The notes: generated by a model not told the origin, from the sequence alone. DNA of 64,000 nt from Bacteroidota bacterium (GCA_963169645.1 CAUJCO010000007.1:226737-290736), one strand, 5' to 3'; shown: positions 1 through 8,587, numbered from the stretch's first letter. A program made the numbers and translations.

Positions 1-182
1 TGAAATTCAAATACATTTTACCATTGCTTATTTGGTTAATTCCAACCATTATTATCTCTTTAATAATGTTTAAATACGATGCACCGCTTACCAATGCTCA
101 ATATATTGGTTTTGCAGCCTTACTTATTTCTGCGTGTTTAACATATATCACCGGAATTCGTTTAGTCGAAAAAGATAAGTAA
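1..182 (+). CDS. Small two-helix membrane protein, first base of start codon outside window
   Basis: The frame read from base 3 (AAA TTC AAA...) runs open to a TAA at 180-182. Bases 1-2 are TG, so the gene probably starts with an ATG whose A lies one base before the window, giving about 60 residues. The product has two hydrophobic stretches, one beginning KYILPLLIWLIPTIIISLI and one around QYIGFAALLISACLTYI, with a charged VEKDK tail, so it looks like a tiny two-helix inner-membrane protein. I do not recognise a family and infer no function. It may be the last gene of an upstream operon. Confidence 0.5.
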   Translation, partial: KFKYILPLLIWLIPTIIISLIMFKYDAPLTNAQYIGFAALLISACLTYITGIRLVEKDK

Positions 183-269
183 ACTTATACGGATTATATT
201 TACTATCAAGTAAACACTTATTTTTCAAGAATTCTTTGTACGTTTTTCGATATAATAAACTCACTCGCG

Positions 270-315
270 CGAGACTCCAGTCTCGTGTGTATTTAATAAA
301 CCAGTCTCTGACTGG
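270..315. repeat. Two REP-type hairpins upstream of the RAYT gene
   Basis: Two short perfect palindromes lie in tandem: CGAGACT-CC-AGTCTCG (270-285) and CCAGTC-TCT-GACTGG (301-315). Small stems with 2-3 nt loops next to a Y1 transposase gene are the hallmark of REP/BIME elements. Their core (agtctc/gagact) resembles the GGTC/GACC hairpins downstream of the same gene. No gene is seen in 183-388. Confidence 0.6.
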
Positions 316-388
316 ATGCTAAATTAATTTACAAATTTTATGGAATCCACCTATTTTTTGCCTCTCTATAGATAGATAAAAGAAAATT

Positions 389-937
389 ATGTCAAGTAAG
401 TATAAAGTTGGAGATGATGCCATACCTCACTTTGTAACATTCACTGTTGTTGGTTGGATAGATATATTTTCGAGAGAAGTTTACAAGGAAAAGATATTGG
501 AAAGCCTAAATTATTGCATTCAGCATAAAGGATTAACAGTACATGCATGGATAATTATGACCAATCATATACACTTAATTATCAGTAGCAGTAAAAATAA
601 AATTGCAGAAATTGTTAGAGATATAAAAAAATATACAAGCAGGCAAATAATTGAATTGATTATCCAAAATCCGCAAGAAAGTAGAAAAGAATGGATATTG
701 AATATATTTTCATTTGTTGGAAAAGGCAATAAAAGCAATAAAGATTATCAATTTTGGCAGCAAGATTATCATCCTATAGAATTAAACACGAATGAAAAAT
801 TAATACAACGACTAGTATATTTACATGAAAATCCTGTGCGCTCGGGTTTGGTTTGGGAAGCATGGCATTATAAATATAGCAGTGCTATAGATTATTATTC
901 TAACGAAAAAGGATTATTGAAAATTGAACCTATATAA
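389..937 (+). CDS. REP-associated tyrosine transposase (RAYT, Y1_Tnp / IS200-like)
   Basis: A 182-residue Y1-type single-strand DNA transposase of the RAYT group. The metal-binding HxH is H60-I-H62 in MTNHIHLI and the candidate nucleophile is Y82 in KKYTSRQII. The C-terminal block ending YLHENPVRSGLV and YKYSSAIDYY is typical of RAYTs. RAYTs cut and paste REP hairpins and are normally single-copy domesticated elements rather than free insertion sequences. Consistent with this, hairpins flank the gene on both sides and no IS200-style ends are obvious. The length is normal for the family and no key residue is missing, so it could be active. Confidence 0.88.
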   Translation: MSSKYKVGDDAIPHFVTFTVVGWIDIFSREVYKEKILESLNYCIQHKGLTVHAWIIMTNHIHLIISSSKNKIAEIVRDIKKYTSRQIIELIIQNPQESRKEWILNIFSFVGKGNKSNKDYQFWQQDYHPIELNTNEKLIQRLVYLHENPVRSGLVWEAWHYKYSSAIDYYSNEKGLLKIEPI

Positions 938-1172
938 TTTAATTTTGCATATAAGTGGAATGCGGTCAGAGACCGCCAGAATCAATAGTCACGAGTCATC
1001 CTGCGGAAGGCTCGCGCCAGATTGAGCAGTGCTATAGATTATTATTCTAACGAAAAAGGATTATTGGAAATTAAACCTATATAATTTAATTTTGTACAAA
1101 TGTGGAATGCGGTCTGAGACCGCCAGAATCTGTAGTCACGAGTCATCCTGCGGAAAGACTCGCGCCAGATTG
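878..1172 (+). repeat. Tandem duplication (147 + 148 bp) of the RAYT 3' end plus REP hairpins
   Basis: Unit 1 (878-1024) begins inside the RAYT coding sequence and includes its last about 60 bases, its stop codon and two hairpins. Unit 2 (1025-1172) repeats all of it with scattered substitutions. Each unit carries GCGGTC-nnn-GACCGC (962-976 with loop AGA; 1109-1123 with loop TGA) and a larger hairpin CGAGTC...GGCTCG or CGAGTC...GACTCG. In the second hairpin a G-T pair in unit 1 is a Watson-Crick pair in unit 2, so pairing is kept. The rest of 938-1348 holds no gene apart from the thrS promoter. Confidence 0.85.
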
Positions 1173-1332
1173 AGCAAAATTTTCTATGTTTCTATGTAGA
1201 AAAATAAAATTATTCGGATGTGTCTTTTGAACTCATACTACTTCAATCACACTCGAATTAGACGAACTTTCTTAAAATTTTATTTAACTAATAATTGAAA
1301 ACGACAGATTTCAATTTTCAAGTAGTAAATCG

Positions 1333-1340
1333 TATTTTTG
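1333..1340 (+). promoter_or_regulatory. -7 promoter octamer TATTTTTG of thrS
   Basis: TATTTTTG matches the Bacteroidota -7 consensus TAnnTTTG exactly and is followed by CAC, as is usual in this phylum. Its last base is only 9 bp before the thrS ATG at 1349, so transcription should begin about 3-5 nt before the start codon. It also lies inside the longer frame that opens at 1295, which argues against that upstream start. Confidence 0.6.
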
Positions 1341-1348
1341 CACAAATT

Positions 1349-3274
1349 ATGAGTATTAAAATCACCTTTCCGGACGGAGCAGTAAAAGAATTTAACAAAG
1401 GAATTACTGCCTTAGAAATTGCTGGGCAATTAAGTAACAGCCTTCCTAAAAAAGTATTGGCTGCTGAAATTAATGGCGAAGTACAAGATGCTACTCGACC
1501 AATTGAAACGGATGTTACCTTGAAATTATTAACCTGGACAGACGAAGGTGGAAAATCTACTTTTTGGCATTCTTCAGCACATTTATTTGCAGAAGCAATA
1601 GAGGCTTTATATTCCGGCGTAAAATTCGGAATTGGACCACCAATTGACAATGGTTTTTATTATGACATTGATACTGGTGGAACACCCATCACGTTGGCTG
1701 ATTTACCAAAAATAGAAAAGAAAATGGCAGAGTTGGCTGCCCAAAAAAGTGAATACAAACGTCAAGATATTTCTAAAGCAGATGCCATCAATTATTTTGA
1801 AAAGAAAGGCGACGAATATAAATTAGAATTATTGGAAGGTTTGGAAGATGGTCAAATAACTTTTTATACTCAAGGTAATTTCACTGATTTATGTCGCGGA
1901 CCACATATTCCAAATACCGGACACATCAAAGCTATTAAGTTAATGAAAGTTGCCGGTGCTTATTGGCGTGGCGATGAAAAACGTAAACAACTAACACGAG
2001 TATATGGCGTTACGTTCCCGAACCAACAAGAATTGGATGATTATTTGCACTTATTAGAAGAAGCAGAAAAACGCGACCATAGAAAATTAGGCCAACAATT
2101 AGAAATTTATACTTTTGATGACGAAGTTGGTCCGGGTTTACCTTTGTGGTTACCCAATGGCGGATTTTTAATTGAAAAGATAGAAGAATTAGCTAAAAAA
2201 ACGGAAGAAGAAGCCGGCTACTCAAGAGTGAGAACACCACATATTGCAAAAGAATCCTTGTATTTACGCAGTGGTCATCTTCCTTATTATTCCGAAAGCA
2301 TGTTTCCGCCGATGGAATTAGATAATGTAAAATATTATCTAAAAGCAATGAACTGCCCGCATCATCATAAAATTTTTGGTGCTATTCCAAAATCATATAA
2401 AGATTTACCGATACGATTGGCTGAATACGGAACTTGCTATCGATACGAAGATTCCGGAAGTTTATTTGGATTAATGCGCGTTCGTTCATTACAGATGAAT
2501 GACGCTCATATCTATTGTACTAAAGAGCAATTTGAAGCAGAGTTCAGAGCTGTAAATGCAATGTATTTAAAATATTTCAAAATTTTTGGAATCGAAAAAT
2601 ACAAAATGCGTTTAAGCAAACACGAACCATCTAAGCTAGGTCAGAAATACATCAATGAACCGGAACTTTGGATAGAAACAGAAAAAATGGTACGTGATGT
2701 ATTAATTAGTTCCGGAATACCGTTTGATGAAGTACCCGACGAAGCAGCATTCTATGGGCCAAAAATTGATATTCAAATTTATTCTGTAATTGGCAGAGAA
2801 TTTACATTAGCTACCAATCAAGTAGATTTTGCACAAGGCAAACGATTCAATTTAAAATACACCAATAAAGACAATCAGGAAGAATATCCAATTATCATTC
2901 ATCGTGCACCACTAAGTACACACGAACGCTTTATTGGATTCTTGTTGGAGCATTATGCCGGAAATTTCCCATTGTGGTTATCACCAAAACAAATTGCAAT
3001 TTTACCAATAAGCGATAAGTTTTTACCCTATGCAGAAAAAATAGCAGGCGATTTAAAAGCCAAAGGTTTCCGAGTAAAAGTAGATGAACGTGCCGAAAAA
3101 ATTGGTAAAAAAATCCGAGATGCCGAAATGATGAAAATACCATACATGACAGTAATTGGTGAAAAGGAAGTCGAAAATCAACAAATTTCTGTAAGAAAAC
3201 ACGGAAAAGGTGACATCGGAACTTTTACAATTGAAGACTTTACTGTACTTTTGCAGGAAGAATTAAATAATTAA
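1349..3274 (+). CDS. thrS: Threonyl-tRNA synthetase
   Basis: A class II aminoacyl-tRNA synthetase that charges tRNA-Thr. From ATG 1349 the product has 641 residues, almost the length of E. coli ThrRS. Order of domains: N-terminal TGS fold (SIKITFPDGAVKEF), editing domain with the HxxxH of WHSSAHLFAEA, catalytic core with the zinc-binding AMNCPHHH segment, motif 2 (RYEDSGSLFGLMRVR) and motif 3 (HRAPLSTHERFIGF), and a C-terminal anticodon-binding domain (RVKVDERAEKIGKKIRDAE). The frame is open upstream to 1295, but the TGS domain starts at MSIK and the promoter octamer lies in between, so 1349 is preferred. It heads a translation cluster with infC, rpmI and rplT. Confidence 0.97.
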   Translation: MSIKITFPDGAVKEFNKGITALEIAGQLSNSLPKKVLAAEINGEVQDATRPIETDVTLKLLTWTDEGGKSTFWHSSAHLFAEAIEALYSGVKFGIGPPIDNGFYYDIDTGGTPITLADLPKIEKKMAELAAQKSEYKRQDISKADAINYFEKKGDEYKLELLEGLEDGQITFYTQGNFTDLCRGPHIPNTGHIKAIKLMKVAGAYWRGDEKRKQLTRVYGVTFPNQQELDDYLHLLEEAEKRDHRKLGQQLEIYTFDDEVGPGLPLWLPNGGFLIEKIEELAKKTEEEAGYSRVRTPHIAKESLYLRSGHLPYYSESMFPPMELDNVKYYLKAMNCPHHHKIFGAIPKSYKDLPIRLAEYGTCYRYEDSGSLFGLMRVRSLQMNDAHIYCTKEQFEAEFRAVNAMYLKYFKIFGIEKYKMRLSKHEPSKLGQKYINEPELWIETEKMVRDVLISSGIPFDEVPDEAAFYGPKIDIQIYSVIGREFTLATNQVDFAQGKRFNLKYTNKDNQEEYPIIIHRAPLSTHERFIGFLLEHYAGNFPLWLSPKQIAILPISDKFLPYAEKIAGDLKAKGFRVKVDERAEKIGKKIRDAEMMKIPYMTVIGEKEVENQQISVRKHGKGDIGTFTIEDFTVLLQEELNN

Positions 3275-3358
3275 ACAATGCAGTAATTACACCAAAGAAT
3301 TACAAAATAACATTGCTACATTATTTCATTTTTATATTATTACTTTAAAAAAAATAAT

Positions 3359-3907
3359 TTGATACCTAGAAGAAAAGTTTTTGTTCCGAAGAAAAAAGAA
3401 ACGGAACACCGATTAAACAGAGACATCCGAGTGCCTGAAGTACGTTTGGTAGGCGAAGAAATAGAGCCGGGCGTATACACTATCGAAGAGGCACTTCGAT
3501 TAGCGAAAGAACAAGAAGTCGATTTAGTAGAAATTTCACCAAAAGCGGTACCACCTGTTTGCCGTTTGGTAGATTATAATAAATTCTTGTACGACAAGAA
3601 AAAGAAAGAAAAAGAAATTAAAGCGAAACAGAAAAAAACAGAAGTAAAAGAAATTCGCTTTACGCCGAATACAGACGACCACGATTTGGATTTCAAACAA
3701 AAACACGCTCAAAAGTTTTTGCAAGAAGGCTCCAAAGTAAAAATTTATGTGCAGTTTAAAGGTCGAGCTATCCAATTTAAAGATAGAGGTGAGTTAGTAT
3801 TATTACAATTTGCAGATTCATTAAAAGAATTCGGTGCTTTAGAAGCAATGCCCAATTTAGAAGGCAAAAAAATGATTGCTTATATTGCTCCTAAGAAAAA
3901 AGGATAG
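3359..3907 (+). CDS. infC: Translation initiation factor IF-3, non-AUG start
   Basis: IF-3 binds the 30S subunit and controls start-codon choice and subunit joining. The N-domain shows NRDIRVPEVRLVGEE and DLVEISPKAVPPVCRL, then a lysine-rich linker helix, then the C-domain KEIRFTPNTDDHDLDFK and LEGKKMIAYIAPKKKG; about 182 residues, as usual. No ATG lies in frame near the start. The first possible codons are TTG at 3359 or ATA at 3362. Rare start codons are known for infC elsewhere (AUU in E. coli) and let IF-3 repress its own translation. There are 84 bp from thrS and 5 bp to the following interrupted gene. Confidence 0.96.
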   Translation: MIPRRKVFVPKKKETEHRLNRDIRVPEVRLVGEEIEPGVYTIEEALRLAKEQEVDLVEISPKAVPPVCRLVDYNKFLYDKKKKEKEIKAKQKKTEVKEIRFTPNTDDHDLDFKQKHAQKFLQEGSKVKIYVQFKGRAIQFKDRGELVLLQFADSLKEFGALEAMPNLEGKKMIAYIAPKKKG

Positions 3908-3912
3908 AGACA

Positions 3913-4542
3913 ATGAAAGGTTTTCATGTTTTTTTTACATTCATTCTATTCTTTTTGATTTCATTCGGTGCAAAAGCACAGTTTGTTCCTGGAATTCCAA
4001 CTTTTATTTCTACGCCTTACGGCAATATTCCTATTGCAACTTAGTACCATATGCCTATTGCATATTGGAATCTTGGCGACAAGTCTTATTCTAGTGGTAT
4101 CAATACAAAGGACTACTACATGATTAAGCTAAAAAACGACAGTACTATAAAAGTATATGCTGAGATTGATTTAGCAGATAGTATCCATTCTCTTTTGATA
4201 AAAGAAAAAAAGAAAATAGTTAGAAGAATTTATCCGACTGAAACAAAATACATTGTTGCTTTAGGAGAAAAAAATTTACGTGTTGCAGGAAATCCAAATG
4301 ATTCTTGCTGGATTTTTAAACAATTGGATGATAGTATTTCTTTGTACAGTGTAGTTCCAAACAATGGCACAGAGTATTCTATTTTCTTTACTAAAAAAGG
4401 TAGTGATCTATTGTATGCGTTAAATGAAAAGAATCTATTGGAAACTCTCGGAAAAGAGAATGAAAAAATCTTCAAGCTTATTAAAAGTAATGACTATGTT
4501 AAAGCAGTAAAAGCGTTTAACAAAACACACTCTACTAACTAA
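3913..4542 (+). pseudogene. Secreted protein gene interrupted by an in-frame TAG
   Basis: ATG 3913 opens a frame with a typical exported N-terminus (MKGFHVFFTFILFFLISFGA followed by KAQ). It runs 43 codons and meets TAG at 4042-4044. The same frame then continues from TAC CAT ATG (4051) for 163 more residues to TAA at 4542. Read through the amber, it would be one secreted protein of about 208 residues. The part after the stop (PIAYWNLGDKSYSSG onward) has no signal of its own. I do not recognise the family. A degraded gene, a sequencing error or stop readthrough are all possible; a nonsense mutation is simplest. It sits 5 bp after infC and separates infC from rpmI. Confidence 0.6.
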
Positions 4543-4601
4543 TTTTTAGATATTTTACCATGATTTTACATTACAAAAGGTAAAATCTATCGAAAAATTC
4601 G

Positions 4602-4609
4602 TATCTTTG
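4602..4609 (+). promoter_or_regulatory. -7 promoter octamer TATCTTTG of rpmI-rplT
   Basis: Exact match to TAnnTTTG followed by CAC, 41 bp before the rpmI start. It gives the two ribosomal protein genes their own promoter downstream of the interrupted gene, so they need not depend on thrS-infC transcription. Confidence 0.65.
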
Positions 4610-4650
4610 CACCCTATTATAAAGTTTTATAACCACTAAATTGCATTTTT

Positions 4651-4848
4651 ATGCCTAAAATGAAAACAAATTCGAGCGCGAAAAAACGTTTCAAAGTTAC
4701 AGGAAGCGGTAAAATACAAAGCGGACAAGCTTACAAACGTCATATTTTAACGAAGAAAACAACGAAACAAAAACGTAATTTGACAGGTTCTACCATCGTT
4801 CGTAAATGTGACGAAGGAAACATCAAAAGTTTATTATGCATGAACTAA
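4651..4848 (+). CDS. rpmI: 50S ribosomal protein L35
   Basis: A 65-residue, highly basic protein with the L35 pattern: [20 protein letters not shown] at the N-terminus and [16 protein letters not shown] in the middle. It is part of the large ribosomal subunit. As in most bacteria it is followed by rplT. Unlike the usual infC-rpmI-rplT order, another gene has come between infC and rpmI, and rpmI has its own promoter. The C-terminus (SLLCMN) is a little unusual but the length is normal. Confidence 0.96.
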   Translation: MPKMKTNSSAKKRFKVTGSGKIQSGQAYKRHILTKKTTKQKRNLTGSTIVRKCDEGNIKSLLCMN

Positions 4849-4869
4849 TCTTACTTAATCCGTAAGATT
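4847..4869 (+). promoter_or_regulatory. Hairpin in the rpmI-rplT intercistronic region
   Basis: AATCTTAC-(7 nt)-GTAAGATT is a perfect 8-bp stem that overlaps the rpmI stop codon and begins the 88-bp gap before rplT. No T-run follows, so it is not a terminator. In several bacteria L20 represses its own operon by binding a structured leader; this position fits such a role, but that is inference. Confidence 0.3.
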
Positions 4870-4936
4870 TACAATAAATGACATAAGGCAAGGCATCGCC
4901 GATGGTCGTATTATTAATCCTTAAAATAACAAAGAT

Positions 4937-5281
4937 ATGCCACGTTCAGTCAATTCAGTAGCAGCCAAAGACCGCAAAAAAAAGGTCTACAAACTCGCCA
5001 AAGGTTATTACGGTCGTCGTAAAAACGTTTGGACAGTAACCAAAAATGCCGTAGAGAAAGGTTTAACATACGCTTTCGTAGGTAGAAAATTAAAGAAAAG
5101 AGATTTCAGAAGTTTATGGATCGTGCGTATCAACGCAGCCGTTCGTCCTTATGGCTTATCGTATTCTGTTTTCATGAACAAATTAGCTAATGCCGGTATC
5201 GAACTTAACCGTAAAGCTTTAGCTGATTTAGCATTAAACGACCCAAAAGCGTTTGAAGCTATCGTGAATCAAGTGAAATAA
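4937..5281 (+). CDS. rplT: 50S ribosomal protein L20
   Basis: A 114-residue basic protein with the L20 signature: [20 protein letters not shown] at the start, [20 protein letters not shown], then [16 protein letters not shown] and a C-terminal globular part ([20 protein letters not shown]). It binds 23S rRNA early in 50S assembly and in some bacteria is also a translational repressor of its own operon. It lies 88 bp after rpmI and is followed by a strong terminator, so it ends the operon. Confidence 0.97.
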   Translation: MPRSVNSVAAKDRKKKVYKLAKGYYGRRKNVWTVTKNAVEKGLTYAFVGRKLKKRDFRSLWIVRINAAVRPYGLSYSVFMNKLANAGIELNRKALADLALNDPKAFEAIVNQVK

Positions 5282-5303
5282 ATAAACATTCACAAGTATA
5301 TCA

Positions 5304-5333
5304 ATCCCGACTCAACAGTCGGGATTTTTTTTT
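5304..5333 (+). terminator. Rho-independent terminator after rplT
   Basis: ATCCCGACT-CAAC-AGTCGGGAT is a perfect 9-bp stem with a 4-nt loop directly followed by a run of T, 23 bp after the rplT stop. Confidence 0.92.
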
Positions 5334-5439
5334 GTATTTACTATAATTTAATGAAACAAATGAACAAAATCGCTTCCATTTTGTACATTCAATTTTTATA
5401 TTATAAAACAAATTTATACCTTAGTTTTCAGAAAACGAT

Positions 5440-7107
5440 ATGCTAAAATCCGTCATACCTCGCATAAAAGATTGGCCTATCAATTTGATAGACAAAAAAA
5501 AAGATAAAATTCTTCAAGAAACGATATCCGAATCTATTTTAGAATTCAACAAATCGTATCCAACCCTATCACAATTAAGAGAACAATTACAAAAAACGTT
5601 ATATCTTGAAAATATCCGTATTCGCAACGAATCGTGGGAAGTGGATCCGGAAGATGAAAGTGATTTTTGGAAAAAAATTAAAAAACGATTACTCGAAGCC
5701 GATCCCAATAAAATAGATGAAGACAAATCTAAAAAGTTGCATCAAGAATTATTACAAGATATTATGTCGCGCTATGCCAATGAAATTATTGGGCATTTTA
5801 ATCCAAATATGTTTTGGTTTGCACGTCAACTTTTGGTTCGCTTTTTTGCTCGTTTATTCAATTCGTATTTTGGTGGTTTTACCGGAATTTTTAAACCACA
5901 TGATGAATTAAAAGATAAATTAGTAGTGGCAGGTCCGGTAGAGAAATTGAGAAATCTATCGCTAAAAGGAACCGTAATTTTAGTTCCAACGCATTTTAGC
6001 AATTTAGATTCAGCCATTATTGGTTTTGGGATGGATTATATCGGAATGCCGGCTTTTCAATACGGTGCAGGCTTGAACTTATTTAATTCTAAAATTTTCA
6101 GCTTTTTTGCCGGAAAATTAGGTGCTTATAAATTAGATAGACGAAAGAAAAATCCTATCTATTTAGAAACACTTAAAACCTATTCCAAAACAAATGTATT
6201 AGCCGGTGCGCATACTATCTTTTATCCGGGCGGAACACGCTCCAGAGCCGGAAATATTGAAACAGAATTAAAATTAGGTTTATTGGGCACTGTAATGGAA
6301 GCACAACGCATCCATTTTGAAAAAAACCCAACCAACTTAGCTCCTAAAATATTTGTAGTTCCACTTACCATTAGTTATAATTTCGTATTAGAGGCTTCAT
6401 CTTTGATTGTTGATCAATTAAAACGAACCGGAAAAGAACAATATTTAGTACACGAAACACCGCAAGTTGCCGGAAAAGGAATTTGGAAATTCTTTTGGGA
6501 AACATTTTCTAAATCGACTGACTTAACACTCTCACTTAGTGACCCGATGGACGTTTTTGGCAATGCATTAGACGATGATGGAAATAGCTTAGATAAATTT
6601 GGCAATAAAATAAACATCCGCAGTTATTTTGTAAATAAAGGTCAACTAAAAGCAGATGATCAACGAGAGATGATTTATACGCAGATGCTGGGTGATAAAA
6701 TTATTGAAGGATTTTTTAAAAACAATGTTGTTTACCCATCACATGTAGTCACGTTTGTTGCGTTTGAATTATTAAAAAGAAAACTAAACAATCCGGATTT
6801 ATTTACACTCTTGAGAACATCAGAAGAAGATAGAGAAATAAATTGGGAAGACTTTAAAGCATCTGTAAAAAAAGTGATAGATGAATTGTATATGATGAAC
6901 AACAGAGGTCAAATCAAACTATCACCTAATATTACCACCAAAGAATTACACGAAATTATTGAATTAGGTATTTATAATGTATGTATTTATCATACTAACT
7001 TACCGATTATGCGCAATAAAGAAGGAAATATTACCAGCGAAGATTTAAAATTATTGTATTACTACCACAATAGATTATTAGGATATGGCTTACACAAATT
7101 CATCTGA
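5440..7107 (+). CDS. Glycerol-3-phosphate acyltransferase-like protein (PlsB/PlsC superfamily)
   Basis: A 555-residue acyltransferase. The catalytic HxxxxD motif is in VPTHFSNLDSAIIG, the second block is GAYKLDRRKKNP and the substrate-binding block is FYPGGTRSRAG; these are the blocks of glycerolipid acyltransferases. The large size, with long N- and C-terminal regions around the PlsC core, resembles PlsB-type enzymes more than the short PlsC lysophosphatidate acyltransferases. The next gene, overlapping by 23 bp, is gpsA, which makes sn-glycerol-3-phosphate, so the pair probably supplies and acylates the glycerol backbone of phospholipids at the inner membrane. No clear membrane anchor is seen. 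Confidence 0.8.
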   Translation: MLKSVIPRIKDWPINLIDKKKDKILQETISESILEFNKSYPTLSQLREQLQKTLYLENIRIRNESWEVDPEDESDFWKKIKKRLLEADPNKIDEDKSKKLHQELLQDIMSRYANEIIGHFNPNMFWFARQLLVRFFARLFNSYFGGFTGIFKPHDELKDKLVVAGPVEKLRNLSLKGTVILVPTHFSNLDSAIIGFGMDYIGMPAFQYGAGLNLFNSKIFSFFAGKLGAYKLDRRKKNPIYLETLKTYSKTNVLAGAHTIFYPGGTRSRAGNIETELKLGLLGTVMEAQRIHFEKNPTNLAPKIFVVPLTISYNFVLEASSLIVDQLKRTGKEQYLVHETPQVAGKGIWKFFWETFSKSTDLTLSLSDPMDVFGNALDDDGNSLDKFGNKINIRSYFVNKGQLKADDQREMIYTQMLGDKIIEGFFKNNVVYPSHVVTFVAFELLKRKLNNPDLFTLLRTSEEDREINWEDFKASVKKVIDELYMMNNRGQIKLSPNITTKELHEIIELGIYNVCIYHTNLPIMRNKEGNITSEDLKLLYYYHNRLLGYGLHKFI

Positions 7108-8149
7108 TAAATTTCCTGTTGCCGTTATTGGTGCTGGTAGTTTTGGTACTGCCGTTGCTAATCTATTGGCTGAAAATGGTGAAGTATTATTCTATTCCAG
7201 ACGAGCAGATGCTGTAGAGATTATAAATACAGAACGCAAGAACAACGGACAAGACATTCATCCCAATATACGTGCAACCAATAACATGCAAGAAATTGCA
7301 GATAACTGTTATTTACTTTTTCCGTCAGTTTCTTCTGATGCATTTAGAGATACGATGAAATTTATGGCACCGTTTCTTCGTCCCGATCACATGATGATAC
7401 ATTGCACCAAAGGTTTTGATATCAAATTAGAACCGGGAAAAACCATCTTAGATAAAGATGTTACACTGCAAGTAGCCGACATCTACACGATGAGTAAAGT
7501 GATATTAGAAGAAACTTGCGTAAAACGAGTAGGTTGCATGAGCGGCCCCAACTTAGCACGTGAAATTGCAGATAAGCAACCGGCAGCAACAGTGCTTGCC
7601 AGCAAATTTGATGAAGTAATACGCGAAGGTGATACTGCATTAAGAAGTAACCGATTGCAAGTATATAGCAACCACGACATATTTGCAGTGGAATTAGCCG
7701 GTGTTCTTAAAAACTCTATGGCATTAGCGGCTGGAGCTTTAGGTGGTTTAGGTTATGGACAAAATGCTATGGCATTTTTAATTACGCGTGGTATGGGCGA
7801 AATCATTCGATTGGCAACAGCTATGGGTGCCAGCCGACAAGCCTTTTTAGGATTAGCCGGTATCGGTGATTTAGTGGCTACTTGTACATCGCCATTAAGT
7901 AGAAACTACACTGTAGGAACTCGCTTAGCAAAAGGCGAAACATTAGAACAAATTATAGCCACTTCGACCGAAGTAGCAGAAGGTATAAAAACAGTGAGTA
8001 TCTCCAAAAAATTAGCTGATACCACCGGCGTAAAAACACCCATTATTCAAACCATTTACAAAGTATTATTTGAAGGATTAGCCGTGCGAGAAGCCGTTGG
8101 TTTTTTAATGGAATACCGATGGGGGCAAGATGCCGATTATTTGTTATGA
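7085..8149 (+). CDS. gpsA: Glycerol-3-phosphate dehydrogenase, NAD(P)+ dependent
   Basis: Reduces dihydroxyacetone phosphate to sn-glycerol-3-phosphate for phospholipid synthesis in the cytoplasm. The N-terminal Rossmann motif VIGAGSFGTAVANLLA, the middle segment CMSGPNLAREIA, the catalytic-lysine region ELAGVLKNSMALAAG and the C-terminal motif GLAGIGDLVATCTSPLSRN all match GpsA. It has 354 residues against about 340 in E. coli, with a few extra residues at the N-terminus. ATG 7085 overlaps the acyltransferase gene by 23 bp, which suggests translational coupling. It converges with the next gene without a visible terminator. Confidence 0.95.
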   Translation: MAYTNSSDKFPVAVIGAGSFGTAVANLLAENGEVLFYSRRADAVEIINTERKNNGQDIHPNIRATNNMQEIADNCYLLFPSVSSDAFRDTMKFMAPFLRPDHMMIHCTKGFDIKLEPGKTILDKDVTLQVADIYTMSKVILEETCVKRVGCMSGPNLAREIADKQPAATVLASKFDEVIREGDTALRSNRLQVYSNHDIFAVELAGVLKNSMALAAGALGGLGYGQNAMAFLITRGMGEIIRLATAMGASRQAFLGLAGIGDLVATCTSPLSRNYTVGTRLAKGETLEQIIATSTEVAEGIKTVSISKKLADTTGVKTPIIQTIYKVLFEGLAVREAVGFLMEYRWGQDADYLL

Positions 8150-8203
8150 TATAATGATGTATTCTATTATTATAATGCACCAACAATTATTACGATAACC
8201 ACC

Positions 8204-8587
8204 TTATCCTTCTTCGTAAAACTCTTGCAATGCACCAAAGTATTCGTTGTTCCAGCCTTCCACTATATCATCGTATGCTTCATCCGGAATATTAGTATGT
8301 CTTAACTCTACCGATGTGCCTTTGGTATGTTCATGCAATAAAATTGTAACGATAGATGGCATTTCTTGATCACCGAAATACCATTCTTGCACGATTTTCT
8401 TATTTTCAATAAATTCTAAATTCTTACCGCAAATTCCACCAGACCACAGTGAAAATTCACTGTTGATTTCTGTTGACATTTCTGCATCATCTCCCGACCA
8501 AAGTTTGATAATAGTTGGGTTGGTTAATGCCAAGAATAATAAATCCGGTGTTGCGTTTAGAATGTAATATTTTTTGTAATCTTTCAA
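8204..8587 (-). CDS. START-like / AHSA1-type SRPBCC domain protein
   Basis: A 127-residue single-domain protein of the START/Bet v1-like (SRPBCC) fold, of the type labelled Activator of Hsp90 ATPase homologue 1-like in bacteria. Seen: an N-terminal strand (YKKYYILNATPDLLFLALTN), a W-rich core (LWSGDDAEMSTEINSEFSLW) and a C-terminal helix (DIVEGWNNEYFGALQEFYEE). These small proteins bind hydrophobic ligands, and a direct Hsp90 link is doubtful in most bacteria. It is transcribed alone, divergent from the alpha/beta hydrolase gene and convergent with gpsA. Confidence 0.75.
   Translation of the reverse strand: MKDYKKYYILNATPDLLFLALTNPTIIKLWSGDDAEMSTEINSEFSLWSGGICGKNLEFIENKKIVQEWYFGDQEMPSIVTILLHEHTKGTSVELRHTNIPDEAYDDIVEGWNNEYFGALQEFYEEG

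Noticed and set aside
1295..1348. Extended N-terminus of threonyl-tRNA synthetase
   Set aside because: The extra 18 residues are not part of the TGS domain, and the -7 octamer lies within them.
4042..4044. Programmed amber readthrough or pyrrolysine insertion
   Set aside because: No pyl genes or readthrough context are visible; a nonsense mutation, or a start at 4051, is simpler.
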